Positions 1 to 4,899 are shown, numbered from the stretch's first letter. The stretch: 5,633 nt of DNA from Patescibacteria group bacterium (GCA_018896595.1 JAHIME010000070.1:1-5633), one strand, 5' to 3'. Translations and numbers: made by a program. Notes: a model not told the origin generated them from the sequence alone.

Positions 1-879
1 GCGGCTGGTTTGCGCTTGCCGATTGTGATGCCGGTGGTGAACCGAGCTTTAAGCGCGCCGATTAATATTCATTGCGACCATTCTGATTCTATGGGCGCCA
101 GGGATTTGGGTTGGATTCAATTATATAGCGAGACAGCGCAGGAAGCGTATGAGCATACTTTGCTGGCAGTGCGACTTGCGGAAGCAGTGATGCTGCCGGT
201 AATGATAATGCAGGATGGGTTTGTGACCAGCCACGGGGTGGTGAATGTTAAAGTCCATGATGATGACAAAGTGAGAAAGTTTTTAGGTGAATACAAATCT
301 AAGTATGGACTTTTAGCTCCGGGCAAGCCAGTAACTTATGGGCCGATTCAACTTCAAGATTATTATTTTGAAACTTTTTTCCAGAGGATTGAAGCAATGG
401 AACGGGTGTTTAAAATTTATCCGAAGATTACTGATGAGTTGAAAAAAGTGACTGGGAATAATTATCCTTATATTGAAGAATATCAAACTAAAGACGCGGA
501 CGCAGTGATTGTGGTGTTGAATTCTACTGCAGGGACGACTAAGGTGGTGGTTGATAAATTACGAAAACAAGGCAAGAAAGTCGGACTTTTGAAAATTAGA
601 ATGTTTAGACCTTTTCCGTATGAGGAAGTTGGCCGGGCTTTGAGAAGGGTGAAGCGGGTGGCAGTGCTTGACCGCAGTACATCTATTGGAGCTGAAGCGC
701 CGATTTATGGCGAAGTAAAGAGTGCTTTGTATAATGTTGGAGTTAATGTTCCTTTGCAGAGTTATTTATTTGGGATGGGGGGGCGTGATATTTATGAAGC
801 TGAGATTGAGCAGGTTTTTGGAGATTTGTTGAAAGGGAAGGGGAGTGAAGAGATGAGATATATTGGGTTGAGAAAATAA
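1..879 (+). CDS. porA: Pyruvate:ferredoxin oxidoreductase alpha subunit (partial, N-terminus missing)
   Basis: This is the alpha subunit of the heteromeric PFOR, which oxidatively decarboxylates pyruvate with CoA to acetyl-CoA and CO2 and passes electrons to ferredoxin in the cytoplasm. The frame is open from base 1, so the gene enters from the left. 292 residues remain, against roughly 390 for the family, so about 100 N-terminal residues of the pyrimidine-binding domain lie outside. The visible part has the end of domain I, with CDHSDSMGARDLGWIQLY at window residues 25-42 and MQDGFVTSH at about 70-78. The transketolase-C-like domain follows from about residue 165, with STAGTTK, GLLKIRMFRPFP (about 195-206) and LDRSTSIGAEAP (about 223-234). 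The TTG at base 10 is only an internal codon and not a credible start. The gene ends with TAA at 877. porB follows after 123 bp on the same strand, the usual alpha-beta order. The family call is near certain. Pyruvate rather than another 2-oxoacid is inferred from motif resemblance. Confidence 0.95.
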   Translation, partial: AAGLRLPIVMPVVNRALSAPINIHCDHSDSMGARDLGWIQLYSETAQEAYEHTLLAVRLAEAVMLPVMIMQDGFVTSHGVVNVKVHDDDKVRKFLGEYKSKYGLLAPGKPVTYGPIQLQDYYFETFFQRIEAMERVFKIYPKITDELKKVTGNNYPYIEEYQTKDADAVIVVLNSTAGTTKVVVDKLRKQGKKVGLLKIRMFRPFPYEEVGRALRRVKRVAVLDRSTSIGAEAPIYGEVKSALYNVGVNVPLQSYLFGMGGRDIYEAEIEQVFGDLLKGKGSEEMRYIGLRK

Positions 880-895
880 TTTTTAATTTTCATAT

Positions 896-952
896 AGCAG
901 ATTTCAGCAGATTAGAACGAATTAATCTGCTATAAATTTGCTGAAATCTGCT
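896..952. repeat. Double palindrome between porA and porB
   Basis: Two nested inverted repeats fill the porA-porB gap. The outer arms AGCAGATTTCAGCA (896-909) and TGCTGAAATCTGCT (939-952) are perfect 14-mers. The inner arms AGCAGATTA (906-914) and TAATCTGCT (923-931) are perfect 9-mers around an 8-nt loop, and they overlap the outer left arm by four bases. Each half is therefore also a direct repeat of the AGCAGATT core. The two stems cannot form in full at once. No long T-tract follows, so it is a poor intrinsic terminator. It could be a mobile or dispersed intergenic repeat, an mRNA-processing or stability hairpin that sets alpha/beta ratios, or a protein-binding dyad. Confidence 0.85.
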
Positions 953-953
953 G

Positions 954-959
954 TATAAT
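954..959 (+). promoter_or_regulatory. Possible -10 box (TATAAT) ahead of porB
   Basis: A perfect TATAAT sits at the right edge of the palindrome, preceded directly by TG and 43 bp before the porB ATG. The hexamer at the 17-bp spacing (931-936, TATAAA) does not resemble a -35 box. This region is very AT-rich, so a chance match is quite possible. If real, porB could be transcribed separately from porA, with the palindrome inside its promoter. Confidence 0.25.
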
Positions 960-1002
960 TTCTAATTATTAATTATTAGTTATCAATTATCCGTTTAATA
1001 AT

Positions 1003-1932
1003 ATGAATACAAAAGAATTAGCCATTAAAATTAAAAAGCAACAAAGGTTTGTCAGTGGCCACCGTTCCTGCGCCGGGTGTCCGTTTCCGGGTATTGTTAG
1101 AACCGTATTAGCCGCTACTGATGATGAAGTGGTGGTTTCGTGCGCCACGAGTTGTTTGGAAGTTGTTTCAACGATTTATCCTTTTACTTCCTGGAACATC
1201 CCTTGGATACATAACACTTTTGAAAACGCGGCTGCAACAATTTCTGGCGTGGAAGCGGCATATAAGGGTTTAAAGCGAAAAAATAAGATAAATAAAAAAG
1301 TAAAGTTTATCGCTTTCGGTGGCGATGGCGGAACTTATGATATTGGTTTGCAATCGTTGTCAGGCGCGTTGGAGCGGGGCCATGATTTTGTTTATGTTTG
1401 TTATGATAACGAAGGATATCAAAACACTGGGGGTCAACGTTCCAGCGCTACTCCTTATGGCGCCGCGACTTCAACTTCGCCGGACGGCAAGGTTCATCAT
1501 GGCAAGGAGCAGTTTAGAAAAGACTTGATTAAAATTTGCGTGGCGCATAATATTCCGTATGCGGCCCAGGCAGCCAGTCATAATAAAATTGATTTATATA
1601 ATAAAACCAAAAAGGCGTTGGAAACTCCGGGTCCGGCAGTGCTTAATGTTTTTTCTCCTTGTATTCCGAATTGGAAACTGCAGATGAATGAGGCATTGGA
1701 GATTTCTAAGCTCGCGGCCGAGACCTGTTTTTGGCCGTTGTATGAGGTGGTTGATGGAAAATATAAGTTGAATTTCAAACCAACAAAAAAACGGCCCATA
1801 ACTGATTTTTTGCAAAATCAAGGTCGGTTTAAACATTTGTTTGATCCGGCCAATAGGAATATTGTGAATGCGTTGCAGGCCGAGGTTGATAGGCGGTGGG
1901 AGGAGATTTTGAGGTTGAGTGAGGCGCGTTAG
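1003..1932 (+). CDS. porB: Pyruvate:ferredoxin oxidoreductase beta subunit
   Basis: This 309-residue protein is the thiamine-diphosphate-binding beta subunit of PFOR and is of normal family length. It pairs with the alpha subunit to form the catalytic site and carries the proximal [4Fe-4S] cluster. GHRSCAGC (19-26) supplies Cys23 and Cys26. Cys47 or Cys51 in SCATSC is the likely third ligand, and Cys220 in SPCIPNW the likely fourth. The ThDP/Mg motif begins at GDGGTYDIG (107-115), continues through YDNEGYQNTGGQRS (134-147) and ends the usual 30-odd residues later at NTG. The C-terminal part, with WPLYEVVDGKY and later QGRFKHLF, matches the usual PorB tail. No insertion or missing ligand is seen. 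The ATG at 1003 puts the HRxCxGC motif at the normal distance from the N-terminus, but no Shine-Dalgarno sequence precedes it. It ends with TAG and lies 123 bp after porA. A fused ferredoxin domain is absent, so separate gamma and delta subunits are expected elsewhere. Confidence 0.96.
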   Translation: MNTKELAIKIKKQQRFVSGHRSCAGCPFPGIVRTVLAATDDEVVVSCATSCLEVVSTIYPFTSWNIPWIHNTFENAAATISGVEAAYKGLKRKNKINKKVKFIAFGGDGGTYDIGLQSLSGALERGHDFVYVCYDNEGYQNTGGQRSSATPYGAATSTSPDGKVHHGKEQFRKDLIKICVAHNIPYAAQAASHNKIDLYNKTKKALETPGPAVLNVFSPCIPNWKLQMNEALEISKLAAETCFWPLYEVVDGKYKLNFKPTKKRPITDFLQNQGRFKHLFDPANRNIVNALQAEVDRRWEEILRLSEAR

Positions 1933-1939
1933 ATTCAAT

Positions 1940-2030
1940 AAAGTCAAAAGTCAAAAATCAAAAGTTGAGTCCAAATTTGAAGATTAACAAGGTTAATAAG
2001 TGGTTAATAAAGTTAATAAATCAATAAAAG
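1940..2030. repeat. AT-rich spacer with short tandem repeats
   Basis: The spacer after porB holds no credible ORF. At about 1941-1964 it has a run of AAGTCAAA/AAATCAAA-type units. GTTAATAA then occurs three times, at 1992-1999, 2003-2010 and 2012-2019. The core CGAAGC follows at 2031, 2051 and 2094. These look like low-complexity or slippage-derived tandem units. No function can be read from them. Confidence 0.6.
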
Positions 2031-2082
2031 CGAAGCCAATTTCAGCTGGGCGAAGCGCAATAAAATAATAAATAGATAAATT

Positions 2083-2107
2083 ACGGTTTTAAACGAAGCC
2101 GTTTTTT
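2083..2107 (+). terminator. Putative intrinsic terminator after porB
   Basis: ACGGTTTT (2083-2090) pairs with GAAGCCGT (2095-2102) around the loop AAAC. The 8-bp stem includes two G-U pairs and runs straight into a T6 tract (2102-2107). It faces the + strand transcript, about 150 bp after the porB stop. It overlaps the last codons of the convergent membrane-protein gene, whose stop is at 2089-2091. The stem is modest, so it may be weak. Confidence 0.5.
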
Positions 2108-2565
2108 GTTATGATAATCAGGATTATAAATAGTGTGAGGAGTCCGGCCTGAATAACCGCCATTTGATATGGTTCTAAATTTGGTTCCCAAATAGAATGA
2201 ATCCAGGTGTGAAAATCATGATAGGGTTTTAGAAATTTCCAATTTGTCGCTTTATGTATTCCCCAAAGAACATCAGGCAGAATAGCTCCGAAAATACCGG
2301 CAATAATTACATGTGGATTTGTAAAAGTTGTATTAAAAAAAAGAATCGCTGTAACAATCGTTAACAGCGAAAAATCAGCCAAGGCCAGGAAAAAGTATTT
2401 TTTTATTTCATTGCTTTTTTTAACCCATTTTGATAAGCCGGGATTTTCATGCGGTAAAAAATCTAAAATAAAATGGGAAATAAATCCCAAAATAAAAGCC
2501 AAAGAAATACTATTTGTATGCTCGGAAATTAAAATTGCGGCCGAGCCATGGACAGTTAAAAACAT
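2089..2565 (-). CDS. Small polytopic membrane protein, paralogue of its upstream neighbour
   Basis: This 158-residue protein has no name I can assign. It is hydrophobic with about four membrane segments: roughly 5-35 (with a possible turn), 57-78, 85-103 and 134-155. Conserved-looking positions are His6, SHFILDFLPH (30-39, giving His31, Asp35 and His39), Asp64, and LPD at 96-98 followed by Trp101. A His-rich stretch, HDFHTWIHS, lies at 116-124. His/Asp spacing of this type recalls membrane-bound putative metal-dependent hydrolases of the YdjM-like kind, but the GHRGxTHS-type motif of that family is absent, so I do not assert the function. The first 101 residues align without gaps to the neighbouring gene at about one-third identity by hand count. 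The ATG is 13 bp after the neighbour's stop, so the two are probably co-transcribed. The leader is A-rich with no Shine-Dalgarno. The 3' end overlaps the porB-facing terminator hairpin. Confidence 0.85.
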   Translation of the reverse strand: MFLTVHGSAAILISEHTNSISLAFILGFISHFILDFLPHENPGLSKWVKKSNEIKKYFFLALADFSLLTIVTAILFFNTTFTNPHVIIAGIFGAILPDVLWGIHKATNWKFLKPYHDFHTWIHSIWEPNLEPYQMAVIQAGLLTLFIILIIITKNGFV

Positions 2566-2578
2566 TTTATTTTTGTTT

Positions 2579-3043
2579 TTAAAAAATTAATAATGCTAAA
2601 CCAATAAGCGTTAACACTTGGAAGGCAAAGCCGTACTTGAACGAGACATTGCGTTTGAATTTTTCTTGAAGATTGTGATGAAAGTTTACAAATTTAAAAA
2701 GAAGCTTTTCTTTGGAAATTTCAAAGATTTTCCAGGGCCACCAAACAAGGTCGGGCAGCACGCTTCCAAAGGCGGCAGCGAGTATTGACGGTATGCATCT
2801 AATATCAACCCTTGAAATAGCCGCTGAAACCAGAGCCGATGAGAGAGCAATGTCAAGGCCAACTACATTTCTAATTTTTATTCTTCGCCCGCCTTTTTCA
2901 AGCCATAAATTCAACTCGTCATCTCCGTGGGGGACCATATCAACAATAAAATGACTAAAAAATCCCACCATAAAGGCGAGAAAAGGATTGGGTATTTGTT
3001 TGCCGATGAAAATGCCAGCGGCAGTGTGGACCGAAAGAAACAT
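2579..3043 (-). CDS. Small polytopic membrane protein, first of a tandem paralogue pair
   Basis: This 154-residue membrane protein of unrecognised function belongs to the same family as the gene after it. It shows MFLSVH at the N-terminus (His6), SHFIVDMVPH at 30-39 (His31, Asp35, His39), Asp64, LPD at 96-98 and Trp101, all in the same register as the paralogue. A pair of His residues (122-123) sits where the paralogue has its His-rich stretch, and a last hydrophobic segment (about 136-154) ends the protein. The conserved polar residues inside or next to hydrophobic segments suggest a membrane-embedded metal site, which is inference. A promoter with a good -35 box lies just upstream and would give a leader of about 28 nt. 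No Shine-Dalgarno is present. An upstream ATG at 3051-3053 is out of frame, so 3043 is the best start. A gene duplication followed by divergence is the simplest origin. Confidence 0.85.
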   Translation of the reverse strand: MFLSVHTAAGIFIGKQIPNPFLAFMVGFFSHFIVDMVPHGDDELNLWLEKGGRRIKIRNVVGLDIALSSALVSAAISRVDIRCIPSILAAAFGSVLPDLVWWPWKIFEISKEKLLFKFVNFHHNLQEKFKRNVSFKYGFAFQVLTLIGLALLIF

Positions 3044-3077
3044 GGGTTTTCATTTATAAAAATTACCTTATACCTAT

Positions 3078-3107
3078 AGTTTACAGAACATGGGGATATT
3101 CTGTCAA
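3078..3107 (-). promoter_or_regulatory. Sigma-70-type promoter of the membrane-protein pair
   Basis: On the - strand a perfect -35 TTGACA (3102-3107) is followed by an 18-bp spacer and a -10 TAAACT (3078-3083, 4 of 6 to consensus). Transcription would start near 3071, about 28 nt before the ATG at 3043. The -35 box lies directly behind the T-tract of the second terminator, so the unit looks insulated from the tRNA transcript. Confidence 0.6.
3083..3104. promoter_or_regulatory. Palindromic operator candidate in the promoter spacer
   Basis: The arms ACAGAA (3083-3088) and TTCTGT (3099-3104) are exact inverted repeats separated by 10 bp. Inside them AT (3090-3091) and AT (3096-3097) continue the symmetry around a central GGGG, with one mismatched pair between. 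The 22-bp dyad fills the -35/-10 spacer and touches both boxes, the classic position for a repressor or a DNA-twisting MerR-like activator. It does not match the GAAC-N4-GTTC LexA box of Gram-positive bacteria or the CTGT-N8-ACAG box of enterobacteria. No regulator gene is seen nearby. Confidence 0.5.
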
Positions 3108-3109
3108 GG

Positions 3110-3143
3110 AAAATAAAACGCCATCTCTTGGTAGAGATGGCGT
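3110..3143 (-). terminator. Intrinsic terminator, second after the tRNA operon
   Basis: ACGCCATCTC and GAGATGGCGT (3118-3127 and 3134-3143) form a perfect 10-bp stem with a 6-nt loop. On the - strand it is followed by TTTTATTTT (down to 3110). It lies 78 bp after the end of the tRNA-Met gene and only a few bases before the next promoter. It is a strong, well-formed rho-independent terminator and a backup to the one abutting the tRNA. Confidence 0.85.
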
Positions 3144-3191
3144 GTCGAGATGACATACACTTAGTTTTTTTGTCAATGGTTGGGTTCAAAT

Positions 3192-3221
3192 AAAAACACT
3201 CTTAAATAAAAGAGTGTTTTT
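3192..3221 (-). terminator. Intrinsic terminator abutting tRNA-Met
   Basis: AAAAACACTCTT (3210-3221 read on the - strand) pairs perfectly over 12 bp with AAGAGTGTTTTT (3192-3203), around a 6-nt loop. The T5 at the end serves as the release tract. The stem begins with the final A of the encoded CCA, so terminator and tRNA 3' end share one base. The A/T-rich arms make it potentially bidirectional. Confidence 0.85.
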
Positions 3222-3297
3222 GGTAGCAGGGGAGGGAATCGAACCCTCGACCTCGGCGTTATGAGTGCCGCGCTCTAACCGCCTGAGCTACCCTGCC
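3221..3297 (-). tRNA. tRNA-Met (anticodon CAT), elongator type
   Basis: This is a 77-nt cloverleaf with the CCA encoded (3221-3223). The acceptor strand GGCAGGG pairs with CCCTGCT. This gives a G1-U72 wobble and not the C1-A72 mismatch of initiators, so it is not tRNA-fMet. The D-stem is GCTC/GAGC and the T-arm is GAGGG TTCGATT CCCTC. The anticodon loop is CTCATAA, with CAT at 3261-3263. The anticodon stem CGGCA/CGCCG leaves an A31-C39 mismatch next to the loop. A CAT anticodon can also belong to the lysidine-modified tRNA-Ile2, which cannot be excluded by eye. The company of tRNA-fMet favours methionine. It is transcribed with tRNA-fMet from the promoter at 3549-3577. Confidence 0.92.
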
Positions 3298-3306
3298 TGG
3301 TTGCGG
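3298..3306 (-). repeat. Remnant of an initiator-tRNA 3' end
   Basis: Read on the - strand, CCGCAACCA lies immediately before the first base of tRNA-Met. It is identical to the last nine bases of the tRNA-fMet gene (3349-3357). The bases before it (about 3307-3325) hold only a short CCGC/GCGG hairpin and no T-arm. It looks like the scar of a third initiator-tRNA copy lost by deletion. A nine-base match could in principle be chance. Confidence 0.4.
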
Positions 3307-3348
3307 ACCCGCTTCGCGGCGAGGCCTTTATGTAAAGTTAGTAAATTT

Positions 3349-3423
3349 TGGTTGCGGGGGGGGGAGTCGAACCCCCTACCTTCGGATTATGAGCCCGACG
3401 AGCTACCGTTGCTCCACCCCGCG
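3349..3423 (-). tRNA. Initiator tRNA-fMet (anticodon CAT)
   Basis: This is a 75-nt cloverleaf with encoded CCA (3349-3351), which starts protein synthesis. The acceptor stem CGCGGGG/CCCCGCA has the C1-A72 mismatch that marks bacterial initiators for formylation. The D-arm is GAGC AACGGTA GCTC, with a loop two bases shorter than in Escherichia coli. The anticodon arm is TCGGG CTCATAA TCCGA, and the T-arm is GGGGG TTCGACT CCCCC. Of the three consecutive G-C pairs that normally close the initiator anticodon stem, the one next to the loop is here G31-U39. A run of nine G on the + strand (3356-3364) marks the T-stem/acceptor junction. Despite the wobble, all arms fold, so the gene appears functional. 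Confidence 0.95.
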
Positions 3424-3431
3424 TTAAATTT

Positions 3432-3507
3432 TGGCTTGGTTTTTAAAATTGAACTCCCCTACCTCCCCGGTTGTGACCGGGGCGAGCTACCGTTGCTCCA
3501 CCCCGCG
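3432..3507 (-). pseudogene. Degenerate second copy of initiator tRNA-fMet
   Basis: The 5' half (CGCGGGG acceptor strand, D-arm) is identical to the intact tRNA-fMet. The anticodon arm has become CCCCGG TCACAA CCGGGG, a 6-bp stem with a 6-nt loop. The usual place of the anticodon then reads CAC in place of CAT. The T-arm and 3' acceptor strand are replaced by an A/T-rich stretch (GTTCAATTTTAAAAACC) that cannot pair with CGCGGGG. An end triplet CCA is present at 3432-3434, and another at 3437-3439. It is first behind the promoter and would be transcribed, but it cannot make a normal cloverleaf. The alternatives, a tRNA-derived small RNA or an assembly error, are not excluded. Confidence 0.75.
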
Positions 3508-3517
3508 TTAAATTACT

Positions 3518-3539
3518 AAAAAATTGGATATAATCCAAT
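3518..3539 (-). other. Short hairpin with T-tract in the tRNA leader
   Basis: ATTGGAT (3533-3539 on the - strand) pairs with ATCCAAT (3523-3529) around a 3-nt loop and runs into TTTTT. It sits only a few bases behind the expected transcription start of the tRNA operon. Its form is that of a weak terminator or a 5' protective hairpin. The AT-rich 7-bp stem makes strong termination unlikely. Confidence 0.35.
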
Positions 3540-3548
3540 CTTTTATAA

Positions 3549-3577
3549 AGTATAGCCCATTTTGTTAATTTTGACAA
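3549..3577 (-). promoter_or_regulatory. Strong sigma-70-type promoter of the tRNA operon
   Basis: On the - strand the -35 TTGTCA (3572-3577) and the -10 TATACT (3549-3554) are separated by exactly 17 bp, and each matches consensus at 5 of 6 positions. Transcription would start near 3542, about 35 nt before the first tRNA copy. The sequence between the -10 box and the start is AT-rich, so no GC-rich stringent discriminator is seen. The promoter lies 20 bp after the alaA stop, so readthrough from alaA is also possible. Confidence 0.8.
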
Positions 3578-3596
3578 GCGTTATTTCCCTAATTCA

Positions 3597-4826
3597 TTAT
3601 TGTTGATATGAGGCAAGAAAATGTTTTATTCTAGTTGTTGCTTCTGCTAATTCTTCAACTTTAGGCAGAAAGACCATTCTAAAGTGGTCAGGCTTGGGAT
3701 AATTAAAGCCCGTACCTTGAACCAGCAAGACTTTTTCAATTAGGAGCAAATCCAAAACAAATTTTTCATCGTTTTGAATCGAGAATTTTTTGGTGTCAAT
3801 CTTAGGAAAAAGATAAAGAGCGCCGCGAGGTTTAACGCAAGAGAGGCCTGGGATTTCAATAATTTTTTCGTAGGCCAAATTCCTTTGTTCATAGAGCCGG
3901 CCACTAGGCGCAGTCAGGTCTTTGATGTCTTGATAGCTGGTGAGAGATTTGGCAATTGCCAGCTGGGCCGGGACATTGCTGCACAATCTCATAGTGGCGA
4001 GGATATCCAGCCCTTCCAAATAATCTTTAGCTATTTTTTTGTTGCCGCTAATAATCATCCAACCGGCTCTAAATCCCGGCAGGCGATAGGTTTTAGAGAG
4101 GCCGTTAAAAGTGATAATTAGAATATCATCTGCCAGAGAGGCGATAGGCGTATGGACAGCTTCATCGTAAATGATTTTATCATAAATTTCATCAGCAAAG
4201 ATTATTAGTTTATGTTTTTGGGCCAGGGAAACAATTTTTTCAAGAATTTCTCGGGAGTAAACCGCGCCAGTCGGGTTATTGGGATTGATGACCACGATAC
4301 CTTTGGTTTTGGGGGTGATCTTTTTTTCTATATCACGCGCATCAGGCTGCCATTCTGATTTTTCATCACAGATATAATGAACCGGTTTGCCGCCAGCTAA
4401 GTTAACAGCGGCTGTCCAGAGGGGATAGTCCGGCGCTGGGATTAGAATTTCGTCTCCAGAATCCAAAAGGCCCTGCATGGACATAACGATGAGTTCGCTA
4501 ATGCCATTGCCGATGTAAATATCTTCTGGGGCGATACTAGGAATATTGGTTTGTTGGCAGTGCTTTGCGATAGCTTCTCGGGCCGCAAGCAGGCCATTAG
4601 ACTCACCATAACCCTGGGCTTGATTAATGTTGATTATGACTTCATCAATTATTTCTTTAGGAGCATTCAAGCCAAAAGGAGCAGTATTGCCAACATTGAG
4701 TTTGATTATATTATGGCCCTCTTTTTCCAGACGGACGGCCTCTTTAAGAATTGGTCCCCGAATTTCATAGCAGACATTGTCAAGCTTGCTGGATTTTTTT
4801 ATCATCATAGATGGAGATTTACGCAT
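3597..4826 (-). CDS. alaA: Glutamate-pyruvate aminotransferase AlaA
   Basis: This is a 409-residue PLP-dependent class I/II (fold type I) aminotransferase that makes alanine from pyruvate and glutamate in the cytoplasm. It resembles the Escherichia coli AlaA (YfbQ) subgroup almost end to end, for example KSSKLDNVCYEIRGP (11-25), PAPDYPLWTAAV (130-141), NPNNPTGAVYS (181-191) and MRLCSNVPAQ (279-288). Lys245 in NGLSKTYR forms the Schiff base. Asn184 and Asp212 (ADEIYD) hold the cofactor ring, Tyr134 stacks nearby, Arg253 (GFRAGW) binds phosphate, and Arg383 (DHFRMVF) is the expected substrate-carboxylate arginine. The length is normal. Starts at M1, M7 or M8 are all possible. M7 or M8 would match the E. 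coli N-terminus more closely, and none has a Shine-Dalgarno. A hairpin repeat lies upstream, and the tRNA promoter starts 20 bp after the stop with no terminator between. The conservation with gammaproteobacterial AlaA is striking and may mean transfer or simply a slow-evolving family. Confidence 0.95.
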   Translation of the reverse strand: MRKSPSMMIKKSSKLDNVCYEIRGPILKEAVRLEKEGHNIIKLNVGNTAPFGLNAPKEIIDEVIININQAQGYGESNGLLAAREAIAKHCQQTNIPSIAPEDIYIGNGISELIVMSMQGLLDSGDEILIPAPDYPLWTAAVNLAGGKPVHYICDEKSEWQPDARDIEKKITPKTKGIVVINPNNPTGAVYSREILEKIVSLAQKHKLIIFADEIYDKIIYDEAVHTPIASLADDILIITFNGLSKTYRLPGFRAGWMIISGNKKIAKDYLEGLDILATMRLCSNVPAQLAIAKSLTSYQDIKDLTAPSGRLYEQRNLAYEKIIEIPGLSCVKPRGALYLFPKIDTKKFSIQNDEKFVLDLLLIEKVLLVQGTGFNYPKPDHFRMVFLPKVEELAEATTRIKHFLASYQQ

Positions 4827-4899
4827 TTATAATAACCGGCAGTGTTTTGTATATTCAGCTTTAAATTTAGGCGAGGTGATCATTGTTCAATTGCCCGAT

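Larger units (their letters stand above)
3342..3514. repeat. Tandem duplication of the initiator-tRNA unit
   Basis: Two units of about 83 bp stand head to tail. They share TAAATTTTGG at their left edges (3342-3351 and 3425-3434). They also share an exact 32-bp block (3399-3430 and 3483-3514) that covers the tRNA 5' half and its leader. The middle parts are diverged, with small indels. The right unit is the degenerate copy and the left unit the intact tRNA-fMet. Confidence 0.85.

Noticed and set aside
10..12. TTG as a start codon for porA
   Set aside because: The frame is open to the window edge, and the residues before and after it belong to the conserved core of PorA, so the gene is truncated by the window.
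117..326. 69-codon - strand ORF inside porA
   Set aside because: It is antisense to conserved porA sequence and has no motif.
1594..1947. 117-codon - strand ORF and overlapping small ORFs within porB
   Set aside because: They are shadows of porB, which has all family motifs on the + strand.
1940..2056. Tandem short units resembling a CRISPR or iteron array
   Set aside because: The units are 8-11 bp, imperfect and low complexity, with no regular spacers and no neighbouring cas or replication gene.
3160..3185. Second TTGACA on the - strand between the two terminators
   Set aside because: No acceptable -10 box lies 16-18 bp downstream. The better promoter is the one at 3078-3107.
2911..3189. 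92-codon - strand ORF
   Set aside because: It overlaps the first membrane-protein gene in another frame and spans its promoter and a terminator. Its composition is not protein-like.
3265..3519. 84-codon + strand ORF
   Set aside because: It runs antisense through the tRNA-Met, tRNA-fMet and degenerate tRNA genes. Its internal repeat is the tRNA duplication, not a protein repeat.
3774..4121. 115-codon + strand ORF and a similar one at 4551-4832
   Set aside because: Both are antisense shadows of alaA, whose frame is beyond doubt.
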